Part shown: positions 49,584 to 58,175 of the stretch, piece by piece
Position numbering within the stretch: the first letter of the stretch is position 1
Layout of the letters: each line of letters begins with the position of its first letter
NCBI GenBank assembly: GCA_018222405.1
Contig: JAAFAI010000009.1
Span: forward strand, 62,001 to 126,000
Direction of reading: 5' to 3'
Length of the DNA: 64,000 bases
Origin: Gammaproteobacteria bacterium
GTDB lineage: Bacteria > Pseudomonadota > Gammaproteobacteria > Enterobacterales > Alteromonadaceae
The notes under the pieces: generated by a model
Database searches by the model: none
Seen by the model: only the letters and a program-made list of their open reading frames with translations
What the model was told of the DNA's origin: nothing
Translations under genes and position numbers: made by a program

Positions 49584-51758
49584 ATGAACTTTCGTAAAAA
49601 TGCCTTAACGGTGATGATCGGTATAGCCATGATTAGCCCTGCCACCTATGCTCAAACGTCACAGCAAAACAGTGAGGCTAGTGACGATATTGAACATATC
49701 ACCGTCAGTGGCTCTCAGGTAAAACTCAACGATAGTTTTGCCGGTGGCCAGGTGTCGCGCGGCGGCCGTGCCGGTATCCTGGGTAACCTGGATATGATGG
49801 ATTCGCCCTTCAACAGCATTAACTTTACTGCCGATATTATTCGCGAGCAGCAATCACGCAGTGTCGCGGATGTGCTGCAAAATGACCCGGTAGTACGCGT
49901 TGCAAAAGGATTTGGTAACTTTCAGGAACTGTACGTTATGCGCGGTTTGCCCGTGTATTCCGACGATATGACTTACAACGGTTTATTCGGCATTTTACCG
50001 CGCCAGTATGTGGCAGCAGAACTCCTTGAGCGGGTAGAAGTGTTTCGTGGTGCCAGTGCCTTTCTAAATGGTGCTGCTCCGGGTGGCAGTGGTCTGGGCG
50101 GTTCGGTGAATATTGTGCCTAAGCGGGCCGGCGAAGAGCCGCTTAACCGCTTTACACTGGGCTATGAATCACAAGGCCATTTACTGGGCGCAGTAGATGT
50201 GAGCCGCCGCTTTGGTGAAGAAGGTAACAGCACTGGTGTACGTGTTAATCTGGTTCAACGCGGCGGCGAAACCAGCGTTGAGAATCAGGACCGCGATTTG
50301 AGCGTTGCCTCGGTGGGTATCGATCACGAAGGCGAAAAAGTAAGGGTGTCGCTGGATTTAGGCTTTCAGGATCACCAGGTCGATGCGCCACGCCCGGCAG
50401 TCACCCCCTCTGGTGGTATTCCAGACGCGCCTGAAAGCGATACCAACTTTGCTCAGCCATGGACTTATACCAATGAACGCCAGCTTTTTGGTGCCGTTCG
50501 CGGCGAATATGACTTTACCGATACCATTACCGCCTGGGCGGCATATGGATTCCGGGAGGGTGAAGAAGACAACATTTTTGCAAACCCTACCGCGCAAGTG
50601 AGCGGCGATAGCAGTGCTTATCGTTTCGACAACGTTCGTAACGACAGTATCCGCTCTGGTGAAGTAGGCGTGAATATAGAATTTGCCACCGGCGATGTGG
50701 CTCATACACTGATCACGTCGGCGTCGGTGTTTTCACTGTCGTCTGAAAACGCCTATGCGTTTTCCAGCTTCGCAGGGTTTCCTGGCAGTATTTATGATCC
50801 GCAACCGGCAGATATGCCTGCCGCAGATTTTTTTGTTGGCGGTGAACTCAACAACCCGCTGGTGACTGAAGAAACCGACCTGTCGAGTGTGGCTATTGCC
50901 GATATGTTGTCGTTGCTGGATGGTAGATTACTGGTAACCGTGGGGGGTCGTTTACAAAATATCGAGACCCGTTCCTTCAATTACAATGATGGCTCTGCCT
51001 TAGCGTCTTATGATGAGTCGAAATTCACACCGGTTGCGGGTGTCGTCTATAAATCCTCAGAGCAATTGTCTTATTACGCCAACTATATTGAAGGGCTATT
51101 GCCAGGAGAAGTGGCGCCAGCCAGCAGTGGCGGTGAGCCCATTGAGAATGCCGGTGAGGTGTTTGACCCTTATAGCGCTGAGCAGATTGAAGTGGGCGTA
51201 AAATACGATGCCGGCCGGTATGGTGGTGCGTTAAGTGTGTTTAGCACGTCGAAGCAGTCATCTGTGGTGAAAGACAATGTCTTTTCAACCGACGGCGAAC
51301 AGGAAAATCAGGGCGTAGAACTAAGTGTGTTTGGCATGCCTGCCGACAACCTTCGCGTTGTAGGTGGCTTTACCTGGCTGGATGCCGAAATGACCAAAAC
51401 CCAGGGCGGCCTGTTAGATGGCAAAACAGCGATTGGCGTGCCGGATCTGCAGTTAAATGTAAACCTTGAATGGGACGTTATGGCCCTTCCTGGTCTGACG
51501 CTCGACGCCCGCGCTGCCTATACGTCTGAGCAATACGCCAGTGCAGACAACAGCCTGGAAGTAGACGCGTCTAACCGGTTTGATATTGGTGCACGATACA
51601 GTTTCCTGGTTGGCCTGACAGACATCACGCTCCGCGCGCGTATCGATAACGTGTTTGATAATAATTACTGGGCGTCCGTTGGCGGTTACCCTGGTTCTAA
51701 TTATCTGGTGCTGAGTGAGCCGCGAACGGTTAAGCTATCAGCGTCAGTGAGCTTTTAG
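49584..51758 (+). CDS. TonB-dependent siderophore receptor
   Basis: About 724 residues. The signal peptide ends TYAQ. The plug has FTADIIREQQSRSVADVLQND and ELYVMRGLPVYSDDMTYNG, the siderophore-receptor pattern, with LERVEVFRGASAFLNGAAPGGSGLGG at its end. The barrel ends in Phe (SASVSF). It should bring a ferric siderophore across the outer membrane with TonB energy. I start at ATG 49584 (GGAA upstream), which gives the signal peptide directly. It is followed by a small membrane gene and a PepSY gene, a common iron-release set. Confidence 0.9.
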   Translation: MNFRKNALTVMIGIAMISPATYAQTSQQNSEASDDIEHITVSGSQVKLNDSFAGGQVSRGGRAGILGNLDMMDSPFNSINFTADIIREQQSRSVADVLQNDPVVRVAKGFGNFQELYVMRGLPVYSDDMTYNGLFGILPRQYVAAELLERVEVFRGASAFLNGAAPGGSGLGGSVNIVPKRAGEEPLNRFTLGYESQGHLLGAVDVSRRFGEEGNSTGVRVNLVQRGGETSVENQDRDLSVASVGIDHEGEKVRVSLDLGFQDHQVDAPRPAVTPSGGIPDAPESDTNFAQPWTYTNERQLFGAVRGEYDFTDTITAWAAYGFREGEEDNIFANPTAQVSGDSSAYRFDNVRNDSIRSGEVGVNIEFATGDVAHTLITSASVFSLSSENAYAFSSFAGFPGSIYDPQPADMPAADFFVGGELNNPLVTEETDLSSVAIADMLSLLDGRLLVTVGGRLQNIETRSFNYNDGSALASYDESKFTPVAGVVYKSSEQLSYYANYIEGLLPGEVAPASSGGEPIENAGEVFDPYSAEQIEVGVKYDAGRYGGALSVFSTSKQSSVVKDNVFSTDGEQENQGVELSVFGMPADNLRVVGGFTWLDAEMTKTQGGLLDGKTAIGVPDLQLNVNLEWDVMALPGLTLDARAAYTSEQYASADNSLEVDASNRFDIGARYSFLVGLTDITLRARIDNVFDNNYWASVGGYPGSNYLVLSEPRTVKLSASVSF

Positions 51759-51768
51759 TGGGTAAACC

Positions 51769-52326
51769 ATGATGTTATCTCTCGCTGCCTTTGCCGGCAG
51801 CGCGTTTGCGGTGGGGATGTTTTATACAGCCTGGCGCACTCAACGGCCCGCACCCGGTCAGTTAATGAAGGGGTTAGCGGTGGTCTTGATGCTGTTCAGC
51901 CTTTGGTTGTGGTGCTATGAGCACGGCCCTGAATTAGGCACCTGTTACGCGGTGGTGGCGTTTTCACTGCAAGCATGGAGCTGGATTTATGTTGCCAGAC
52001 AGCGCGTAGATAAAAATATTAAACGGGTGGTATTACCCTTTGAGTCGGGTATGCAATGGCCTGGTGTCAACAATATCACCCTGCGCTTGCTGAAAGCGGC
52101 TGCCGTTATCTTTTTATGCGCTGTCAGTGCCATGTTACTTACCGTGGTGTGGACCACGGCCTTGCCCATGAATAAGGTCAATCAGATTGCACTGGGCATT
52201 TATACCATGCCGGTGTTGTGGGGCGCTTTTGTTTACTGGCTGTGTGCCGACAACACAGAGTGGCGACCCGTTTTATCTGTCAGCCTCATTGGCGTGTTGA
52301 GTTATTTGCTAATTTACAGTGTTTAG
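51769..52326 (+). CDS. Membrane protein of the iron-uptake operon, unrecognised
   Basis: 185 residues with about five hydrophobic helices, the first (LAAFAGSAFAVGMFYTAW) possibly a signal anchor. No family recognised. It starts 10 bases after the receptor stop and ends next to the PepSY gene, so the three are co-transcribed. Position suggests help in siderophore reduction, transfer or TonB-receptor function, as for other small proteins (DUF3325/3649-like) in such operons, but similarity to those was not established. Confidence 0.75.
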   Translation: MMLSLAAFAGSAFAVGMFYTAWRTQRPAPGQLMKGLAVVLMLFSLWLWCYEHGPELGTCYAVVAFSLQAWSWIYVARQRVDKNIKRVVLPFESGMQWPGVNNITLRLLKAAAVIFLCAVSAMLLTVVWTTALPMNKVNQIALGIYTMPVLWGAFVYWLCADNTEWRPVLSVSLIGVLSYLLIYSV

Positions 52327-52327
52327 T

Positions 52328-53764
52328 ATGAAGATTTCGATTTCTCCCAACGCCAATAAAAATGCGTTAAAAAGCCATGCATGGCTAGGACTGGCTGTCA
52401 GTGTATTAATGTACTGGGTGTGTTTTTCCGGTGCACTTTCTGTTTTTTCGCAGGAACTGCTCCGCTGGGAGCAACCCCATGTCGCAGACAACCTCGATTA
52501 TTCGCCGGCCACCATTCAGGCCGCCTACAAACAGTTCTTAACCATGCAGGGCGGCAGCGCGGAAGGTGACATCGTTGTGCGTTTACCCACACAGGATCTG
52601 CCTCGCGCGCGCATCAGTGCCGATGGCGAGGTATGGAATATTGCGCCTGATGGGTCTTTAAGTGAACCTTCCAGCACGCCGATCACCGACTTGATTGTAG
52701 ACTTGCATGTTGCGCTGCATTTACCTGAAGACACAGGGATGATGATAGTGAGTATGCTGGGCGCCATGCTAAGCGCACTGATCATCTCCGGTATCATTGC
52801 CCACAGACGCATTTTTAAAGACGCATTTCGTTTACGTACCGGCAATAACGAACAATTAACCCAGGGTGATTTACATAATCGAATGAGCGTATGGGGACTC
52901 CCCTTTCACTTGATGATTGCATTAACCGGCGTGTATTTTGGCCTGGCGTCGTTCCTGACCTCGTTTTACGCCGATGCGCTGTATGCCGGCAATAAAATGG
53001 ATTTGTTTGCCGATATTTATGGCTCATCCATACAGGTAGAGGCGCAACCTCAGATAGCAAACATAGCGGGCGCTTTGACCGAATTAGACCGCATTGCACC
53101 GAATACCCAGCCGATTTTTGTCACGCTGGAGAATGCTACCAGGGACAGTCAGTACATTTTGCTCAGTTCGCAACACATGGATAAACTGATCTATGCTGAA
53201 CAGTATCGCTTTGATTCCCATGGCAATTACATCAACAAAGTGGGTTATTCGGATGGCAAAGCCGGGCAGCAGGCGATTTTTTCGGTGTACCGCATCCACT
53301 TTGGTCACTTTGGGCCAGAAGCCATGAAAATATTCTTCGGGTTGATGGGCTTTGCACTAACAATTATTGCTGTGACCGGGATAAACCTGTGGCTGGCAAA
53401 GCGGCAAAAACAGGATATTTTGAATCAACTTTGGATGGGCATAGTATGGGGTACACCTATAGCCATGGTTATTGCTGCCATTGCCTCGCTGCTATTCGGA
53501 CTGGCAACAAAGCCCGTATTCTGGGTTATATTAACCGCTGTACTGGTTAGCGCATTGCGGCAACAAGTGCTGGTTAAAACCCATCTGGGCTTATTGAAAA
53601 TGCTAACAATACTGCTTGTTATATTACCCGTTACCCACGCTGTAGTGCATTACCCTGACGTGATGGTATTGAATTCGCTGGTTATCGATGTTGCATTTGT
53701 TGTTTTTGCTGCCTGCGTATGGCGCTATCGCGACTCCCGAATTCGTAAAGGCTGGCTGAGTTAG
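52328..53764 (+). CDS. PepSY-associated transmembrane protein (ferric-siderophore reductase type)
   Basis: About 478 residues. The PepSY_TM pattern is evident: N-terminal helix (LKSHAWLGLAVSVLMYWVCFSG) with SHAW, the periplasmic loops, a second helix pair at ALSALIISGIIAHRRIF and MSVWGLPFHLMIALTGVYF, and a set of C-terminal helices. The FpvG/iron-regulated family reduces ferric siderophore at the inner membrane, using conserved His residues. Start at ATG 52328; a GTG nine bases earlier overlaps the previous gene. It ends the receptor operon. Confidence 0.85.
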   Translation: MKISISPNANKNALKSHAWLGLAVSVLMYWVCFSGALSVFSQELLRWEQPHVADNLDYSPATIQAAYKQFLTMQGGSAEGDIVVRLPTQDLPRARISADGEVWNIAPDGSLSEPSSTPITDLIVDLHVALHLPEDTGMMIVSMLGAMLSALIISGIIAHRRIFKDAFRLRTGNNEQLTQGDLHNRMSVWGLPFHLMIALTGVYFGLASFLTSFYADALYAGNKMDLFADIYGSSIQVEAQPQIANIAGALTELDRIAPNTQPIFVTLENATRDSQYILLSSQHMDKLIYAEQYRFDSHGNYINKVGYSDGKAGQQAIFSVYRIHFGHFGPEAMKIFFGLMGFALTIIAVTGINLWLAKRQKQDILNQLWMGIVWGTPIAMVIAAIASLLFGLATKPVFWVILTAVLVSALRQQVLVKTHLGLLKMLTILLVILPVTHAVVHYPDVMVLNSLVIDVAFVVFAACVWRYRDSRIRKGWLS

Positions 53765-54012
53765 TCTAATATATGGCTCCTGTGCGATTGTCTCCCAGGA
53801 ATTATAACCGCAATACTGCAACCGGATTGTTAGAGTCAGCCTGATCATGAGAGTCTGAAAAGTTGTAGATAGTAAGTAGTTAATCTAAGGCTGATACTAC
53901 AGTGCGGTTGTAGGGTTAATTGCTTCACACATCTGAATCAGCTTAACTGAAACGAAGACAAAGAAGTCCTATAGACCCCTGAATAGACCCCGTTCGATTT
54001 CTATAAATATCA

Positions 54013-54027
54013 AATTAAAACGAAGAC
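54013..54027 (+). repeat. Left copy of a 15-bp inverted repeat bounding the island
   Basis: AATTAAAACGAAGAC occurs here and, in reverse complement (GTCTTCGTTTTAATT), at 60489-60503. A related shorter copy, AAACGAAGAC, lies 63 bases before it. The repeat may mark the ends of an inserted element. Confidence 0.6.
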
Positions 54028-54071
54028 TGTTAAGAGGCCCACTGATGTGCCTACATCTTAAGCATAGTCGT

Positions 54072-54197
54072 TTAAAGATCTAGCAAAAAGGCTTCTACAT
54101 CTTCAAACGTTTGAGAATTTTCTGCGAGAGTTTGCTCACCTATCGCAATAAATGCCAAAAGTGCGAATGCTTCATCATCATGCTCTTGTGATTCCAC
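54072..54197 (-). CDS. Small acidic protein of 41 residues
   Basis: GTG at 54197 with AAAAGGAGAG six to nine bases upstream opens 41 codons. The peptide is acidic: SQEHDDEAFALLAFIAIGEQ, then TLAENSQTFEDVEAFLLDL. The second half has the amphipathic helix look of the C-termini of type II antitoxins or of small regulators, but I recognise no family. No obvious partner toxin beside it. Confidence 0.45.
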   Translation of the reverse strand: MESQEHDDEAFALLAFIAIGEQTLAENSQTFEDVEAFLLDL

Positions 54198-54325
54198 TTT
54201 CTCTCTCCTTTTATTACGCGTCAGTCATCGCCCTAAAATTGGCGTATTGACCAGCCGGTTATCCGAATCCTTGTTAAGTTCTAGCGTAATTACAAGCACA
54301 TAGCTACTAACAACGATTCGTACGG

Positions 54326-54352
54326 GAGTTAGTATCAAAGTGATACTAACTC
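54326..54352. promoter_or_regulatory. Perfect 27-bp palindrome upstream of a small-gene operon
   Basis: GAGTTAGTATCA and TGATACTAACTC are exact 12-base inverted arms around AAG. It ends 79 bases before the first small gene (54432). It lacks a T-run, so an operator for a homodimeric regulator is more likely than a terminator. No regulator gene was identified within the operon. Confidence 0.7.
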
Positions 54353-54431
54353 ATTGTTTATAAGAGACTATTGATCTAACCCTTACCTTATACTAGCGTA
54401 AAGAGAGATACCACTGACACAATAGTATGAC

Positions 54432-54755
54432 ATGCTCACTTACCCCGATGGCTGGCTACTTTACACACTAACCGCTGACAACGCCGCTACCCAGGTTTGT
54501 CTCGTCACGCTCTTCAATGACAATTCGATGAGCGTTCACCGCGCAAGACAAGGTGCTGTACCTATCCACACGGAAGAAGGTAGCTATCATTGGACCGCCT
54601 CAAATGGAGAGATCTCAATACTGCATCCACTCAAAGAAGGCTGCGTGCGCTCATTGCAACGGGTGTTATTGGACAGCAAGCTGGCAAATTGGCGTGCGGC
54701 ACACGTGACCGTGCAGCGTATCCGGCTCAGCGACATTTCCCTAGACCAAGCATAA
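54432..54755 (+). CDS. Hypothetical protein, first gene of a three-gene operon
   Basis: 107 residues with alternating short strands: LTYPDGWLLYTLTAD, ATQVCLVTLFNDN, then GSYHWTASNGEISIL. Probably a small beta-rich soluble protein. No family recognised. It lies downstream of a palindrome and 10 bases before the next gene. No strong ribosome-binding site precedes the ATG. Confidence 0.65.
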   Translation: MLTYPDGWLLYTLTADNAATQVCLVTLFNDNSMSVHRARQGAVPIHTEEGSYHWTASNGEISILHPLKEGCVRSLQRVLLDSKLANWRAAHVTVQRIRLSDISLDQA

Positions 54756-54765
54756 AGGAGACACC

Positions 54766-55050
54766 ATGACTGTATATTGCAATTATGTATGGAAGGTGGA
54801 TGCAGACACGGAGCCTCGCGATCTGCTGACCCAATTTGCGCGGGAACACTTTCACGCCCATGAGGCTGTGCCCATCGATACCACCCAATATGGCATTGAT
54901 CATGGCTTGAATGATGTGCGAGCTGTCTTCAAATCCGAACAACATTGGATTGCTTTCTGCTGTCGCTATCAGCACAATGTGGTCGCGACCGAAAGCAAAG
55001 TCCTAGCCTTCGCCCAGGCCCACGGCCTGACGGTCGAGCGCATGCGATAG
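54766..55050 (+). CDS. Hypothetical protein, second gene of the three-gene operon
   Basis: 94 residues, soluble, rich in His and aromatic residues (ThrGlnPheAlaArgGluHisPheHis and a later CCRYQHN). AAAGGAGA precedes the ATG closely, so the start is well supported. No family recognised. It sits between the 107-residue gene and the release-factor-like gene with short gaps of 10 and 13 bases. Confidence 0.7.
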   Translation: MTVYCNYVWKVDADTEPRDLLTQFAREHFHAHEAVPIDTTQYGIDHGLNDVRAVFKSEQHWIAFCCRYQHNVVATESKVLAFAQAHGLTVERMR

Positions 55051-55063
55051 TAAGAACATACCC

Positions 55064-55261
55064 ATGTCGTCATTTTCCGCTGATTTTGTCTTTACGGTCA
55101 TCCCATCGTCGATCACCCGCTTGGCTGCCACCCATGTCGGGGTAGAAGTCCTGCATGTGCCTACCGGTTTCATTGCCCGCTCGGTGGACTTGCCGTCACA
55201 GTATCTCAATCAACAAGCAGCGCTAGCTATCTTGGCGAGCCGATTAACGACTCATGATTAG
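55064..55261 (+). CDS. Small release-factor-domain-like protein lacking GGQ
   Basis: 65 residues. After a strand ADFVFTVI (about 6-13), the protein carries HVPTGFIARSV (31-41), then SQYLNQQAALAIL (45-57). These match the class-I peptide release factor domain pattern HIPTGI...SQ..N...A...L. The segment at 14-26 that should hold the catalytic GGQ (GAGGQHVN in true factors) reads PSSITRLAATHVG and has no GGQ. It could be a truncated or non-catalytic decoy or an independent small binding protein. The third gene of its operon. Similarity was judged by eye only. Confidence 0.55.
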   Translation: MSSFSADFVFTVIPSSITRLAATHVGVEVLHVPTGFIARSVDLPSQYLNQQAALAILASRLTTHD

Positions 55262-55408
55262 GGTTAATGTATCGTAGGTATCAACGAGAAAAGAATTAAA
55301 AATACCACGGAGTACACTTCGAATTATACAGCCAGTTAGATAAACATGGATTAGCATTCTGGGTCAAAGAAGCTTGTCAGTTTTGCCGCTACCGATCCTT
55401 TTGACACT

Positions 55409-57742
55409 TTACCCAACGGCCTTATATCCATTGGCACGCTTTTTCCACATTCTCTGTAGCATGGGAAAATCATCAATATAATCGTGCACCGTTACTTCTG
55501 TTTTATTCGGGTAGTGACGCTGAATACGGCCAGCGTACTGGGCCACAATCCCTTTCCATGAAATTGGGAGGGCCAAAAACAAGGTATCCAGATAAGGCAA
55601 ATCAAAGCCTTCCCCCACATATTTACCCGTCGCAATGATGACAGTCTTTTCAGGTAATTGCTTCTGAATCAGTTCAATCCGCTGTTTACGGATCTTAGTA
55701 CTCACGCCACCATGCAGCTCAATAGTATTGATACCTTGTGTATTTAATTGCTCGCTGAGTATTGCAATATGTTCTTTCCGTTCACTGAGCACCAGACATT
55801 GATGCTTGGCTTCTATTGCCTGGGCAATACTGCGCGTGATGAGCTGATTTCGAGACGCATTGTCTTGCAGGTATTGATACATCTGGGTGATTTTTACCGG
55901 CTCCGAACCATCTACCCAAGACGGAGGAAAGGCGATTTGGGTATCACAGCCATAGGCCGTTTGACTGAATTTTACCGACTCTGGTTTAGACTCAAATAAC
56001 ACCGCACCAAGTTGGAAATACATTAGCTTTTCCAACCCATCTTGTCTTTTGGGCGTCGCGGTAAAACCAACCAGGAATTGAGGCGCGACGTTCTTTAACA
56101 ACGTTTCATAGTTTGAGGCCGGAATGTGATGGCATTCATCGACAATAATTTGGCCGTAGCTATCTACTTTGTCATGAATATCAATGCCATTCCTACTGAT
56201 CAGGCTTTGATACGTCGCGACGTCGATGCGTCCGTTTAATTTATTCTTTCCGCCTAAGAGGGAGCCCATCTCAGCATCTTTGAGGAATATCTTGCATCGC
56301 TCAATCCATTGTTCCGCCAGCGCCTTATTGTGCACTAATACCAATGTATTGACTGCGCGTTTGGCGATTAATGCCAGTGCAACAACGGTCTTACCAAACC
56401 CCGTATTCGCAATGACCAGTCCATGTTCATTCTCCAGTAAGGCTTTTAGCGCTTTCGTTTGCTGGCTGCGAAGCGTGCCCTCAAAACGCAGGGCCGGGAG
56501 TCGCTGACCAGCATAGCGTTTATCCTGATATCGGATAGTACAAGCCTGTTGTTCCAGTAACGCTTCAACTTGTCTTTTTAGTCCTCTGGGCAGGTGCAGA
56601 TAGCCCGATTCAATGTGCGCCGCACACAGATAGCGAGGTACGCCAATCGTTGAAAATCGCATCGCCTGGCGTTTAAAAAATTCAGGATTGGCAAACACCG
56701 CTAACTTCTTTAACATTGCGACCAGTTTGTTGGGTAAAACCGCAATAGCAATATACAGCTTGTCAGCCACGACGATGTCGATTGTCGCGGGGCAGTCGTC
56801 AATTTTGGGCGTATTAAGGGTCGTCGATTTTTCCCAGGGTTTTAACTCGGCGACTTGCGGTTCCACGTCTACATAATCGGCGAGACGCTCGAGTAGTTGC
56901 CGTATATTGTCAGGTGATAGCTTGCTCGTCGCCGCCAGTGCCTGCCATTGATCTTCGACAACGCCCCCGTCAGCATTAATAAAGCAAGCGTTCCCCGACA
57001 AGCGAGGCTGCTTTTGTAACGGCAATGCAATGAGGTTCCCCATCCCGCCGCTGGGTAAGGCGTCTTGGTTGGGAAACATGCGGTCAAAGCAGTCAAAGTT
57101 AAGGGCCGGGTATGTGTCCATGGTCAGATTGAGCAACGCTGTGCCCAAGTGGCGTGCGGATTTTGCCTCTGTCGCTTTTTCAAAAAAGAGCCACAAATGA
57201 CCGCCTTGTCCACTACGGGAACGCTCAACTAAGTAGCCAATAGACAGTGACTCACACACGTTTCGCAGTGCCGATATTGCCTCAAACCAGTCCGTTTTAT
57301 CGAAGTCAAACGCTAACAGGTAACATTCATTTTGCGCCGTTAACGGGTAGATCCCAATCGTGCGTTGCCCTCGAAGATGGGCATTGATGGCACTGTCATC
57401 AAAGCGATGAAAGGCTTGGTGGGCACATTCTGAACATGCCGTTTTGGGTTTGTTGCAGATCCCAGCTTGCCATTCATTGGCACAGGAAGGGCTGTATCCG
57501 GCTTTGCCTTGCTTAGACTCCCAGCGGAAGGGGTAGACATCTTCGCGTCCGCGAAAGTATTGCTTAAACAGGGCAACCTTGGCCTCGGGTGTCTCAGATT
57601 GACTGAAGTACTGTGCTTGATGCGCCATGCTTTGTTGCAAAAGCGCACTACGTTCATTAAGCAACGCCGTTTTTTGTTCTTCCAATCGCGCCAGCGCTTC
57701 GACGATTTGCGCCAGCCGCGCCTGGGCTCCCGGGATTGTCAT
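55409..57742 (-). CDS. TOTE-type AEP primase / SF2 helicase fusion
   Basis: About 777 residues. An N-terminal coiled coil (about 10-45) precedes an archaeo-eukaryotic primase domain. The domain shows a Cys-rich zinc knuckle (C-ANEWQAGI-C and C-SE-C near 90-110), the catalytic AFDFDKTDW (about 148) and SGQGGHLWLFFE (about 183). A superfamily 2 helicase follows: Walker A ANTGFGKT (about 450), DECH box (about 540), FTATPKR, and the C-terminal GEGFDLPYLD and QYAGRIQRH. Such fusions are described as TOTE conflict-system proteins, possibly countering invading DNA. I start at ATG 57742; a TTG nine bases earlier is weaker. Confidence 0.85.
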   Translation of the reverse strand: MTIPGAQARLAQIVEALARLEEQKTALLNERSALLQQSMAHQAQYFSQSETPEAKVALFKQYFRGREDVYPFRWESKQGKAGYSPSCANEWQAGICNKPKTACSECAHQAFHRFDDSAINAHLRGQRTIGIYPLTAQNECYLLAFDFDKTDWFEAISALRNVCESLSIGYLVERSRSGQGGHLWLFFEKATEAKSARHLGTALLNLTMDTYPALNFDCFDRMFPNQDALPSGGMGNLIALPLQKQPRLSGNACFINADGGVVEDQWQALAATSKLSPDNIRQLLERLADYVDVEPQVAELKPWEKSTTLNTPKIDDCPATIDIVVADKLYIAIAVLPNKLVAMLKKLAVFANPEFFKRQAMRFSTIGVPRYLCAAHIESGYLHLPRGLKRQVEALLEQQACTIRYQDKRYAGQRLPALRFEGTLRSQQTKALKALLENEHGLVIANTGFGKTVVALALIAKRAVNTLVLVHNKALAEQWIERCKIFLKDAEMGSLLGGKNKLNGRIDVATYQSLISRNGIDIHDKVDSYGQIIVDECHHIPASNYETLLKNVAPQFLVGFTATPKRQDGLEKLMYFQLGAVLFESKPESVKFSQTAYGCDTQIAFPPSWVDGSEPVKITQMYQYLQDNASRNQLITRSIAQAIEAKHQCLVLSERKEHIAILSEQLNTQGINTIELHGGVSTKIRKQRIELIQKQLPEKTVIIATGKYVGEGFDLPYLDTLFLALPISWKGIVAQYAGRIQRHYPNKTEVTVHDYIDDFPMLQRMWKKRANGYKAVG

Positions 57743-57747
57743 GCTAC

Positions 57748-57987
57748 TCAAGCTCCATTATCGTTTGGCATAGGCCCGTTGTGGGAAAGGAGCGCTTCAC
57801 GGTTTAAGCAAGTGTGCTCCCCCTTAGACTTGGAGCTTATCACGAATGCGCCATCCCAGCGCTGAGGCATCAATTGCGTTTCTTGGGGCAGCGCCAGAGG
57901 GTGGTCGGTGAGTTTGCGAAACGTGCGATAAATGGCTCGTTCAGGGGAAATGGACCGCCAACCGCGATTTTGGCCGTCATGGCGCAT
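57748..57987 (-). CDS. Possible small protein upstream of the primase-helicase
   Basis: 79 codons on the same strand; the stop falls 5 bases before the primase-helicase ATG. The peptide is polar, with RDPL-like and TDHPLALPQETQLMP segments, and no recognised motif. No good ribosome-binding site is seen. Position suggests co-transcription, but it could be chance. Confidence 0.35.
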   Translation of the reverse strand: MRHDGQNRGWRSISPERAIYRTFRKLTDHPLALPQETQLMPQRWDGAFVISSKSKGEHTCLNREALLSHNGPMPNDNGA

Positions 57988-58140
57988 AAGAAGACATTAT
58001 GTTTAATGACTCAATCTAGGGGTCAGCGACGGGATTTGTGCTCTCAAATAGGGGTATTTACGCCGTTGGGCAGCACATTGTGACAGCGCGTGTATTTTCG
58101 CACGTTTTCGTTGTCGACAACCTGAAGATGCGCGGTCACT

Positions 58141-58174
58141 GCGCTGCTGAGGGAGTTATCCCCCTCAGCAGCGC
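58141..58174. terminator. Strong hairpin after the toxin-antitoxin-like pair
   Basis: GCGCTGCTGAGGG (58141-58153) and CCCTCAGCAGCGC (58162-58174) are exact 13-base arms. The hairpin lies directly after the DUF4411 stop. It lacks a T-run on the minus strand, so it may protect the 3' end or act as a weak terminator. Confidence 0.55.
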
Positions 58175-58175
58175 C

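Larger units (their letters stand above)
53765..54431. other. 667-bp gene-poor left margin of the accessory island
   Basis: No protein longer than about 45 residues is convincing here. Visible elements are a short sequence AAACGAAGAC at 53950-53959 and again within the 15-bp repeat at 54013-54027, a 41-codon minus-strand gene at 54072-54197, and a perfect 27-bp palindrome at 54326-54352. Base composition is more AT-rich than the neighbours. It marks the junction between the iron operon and the island. Confidence 0.6.

Noticed and set aside
57814..58083. Plus-strand frame of 89 codons upstream of the TA pair
   Set aside because: Antisense to the candidate small gene at 57748-57987, no ribosome-binding site and no family pattern.
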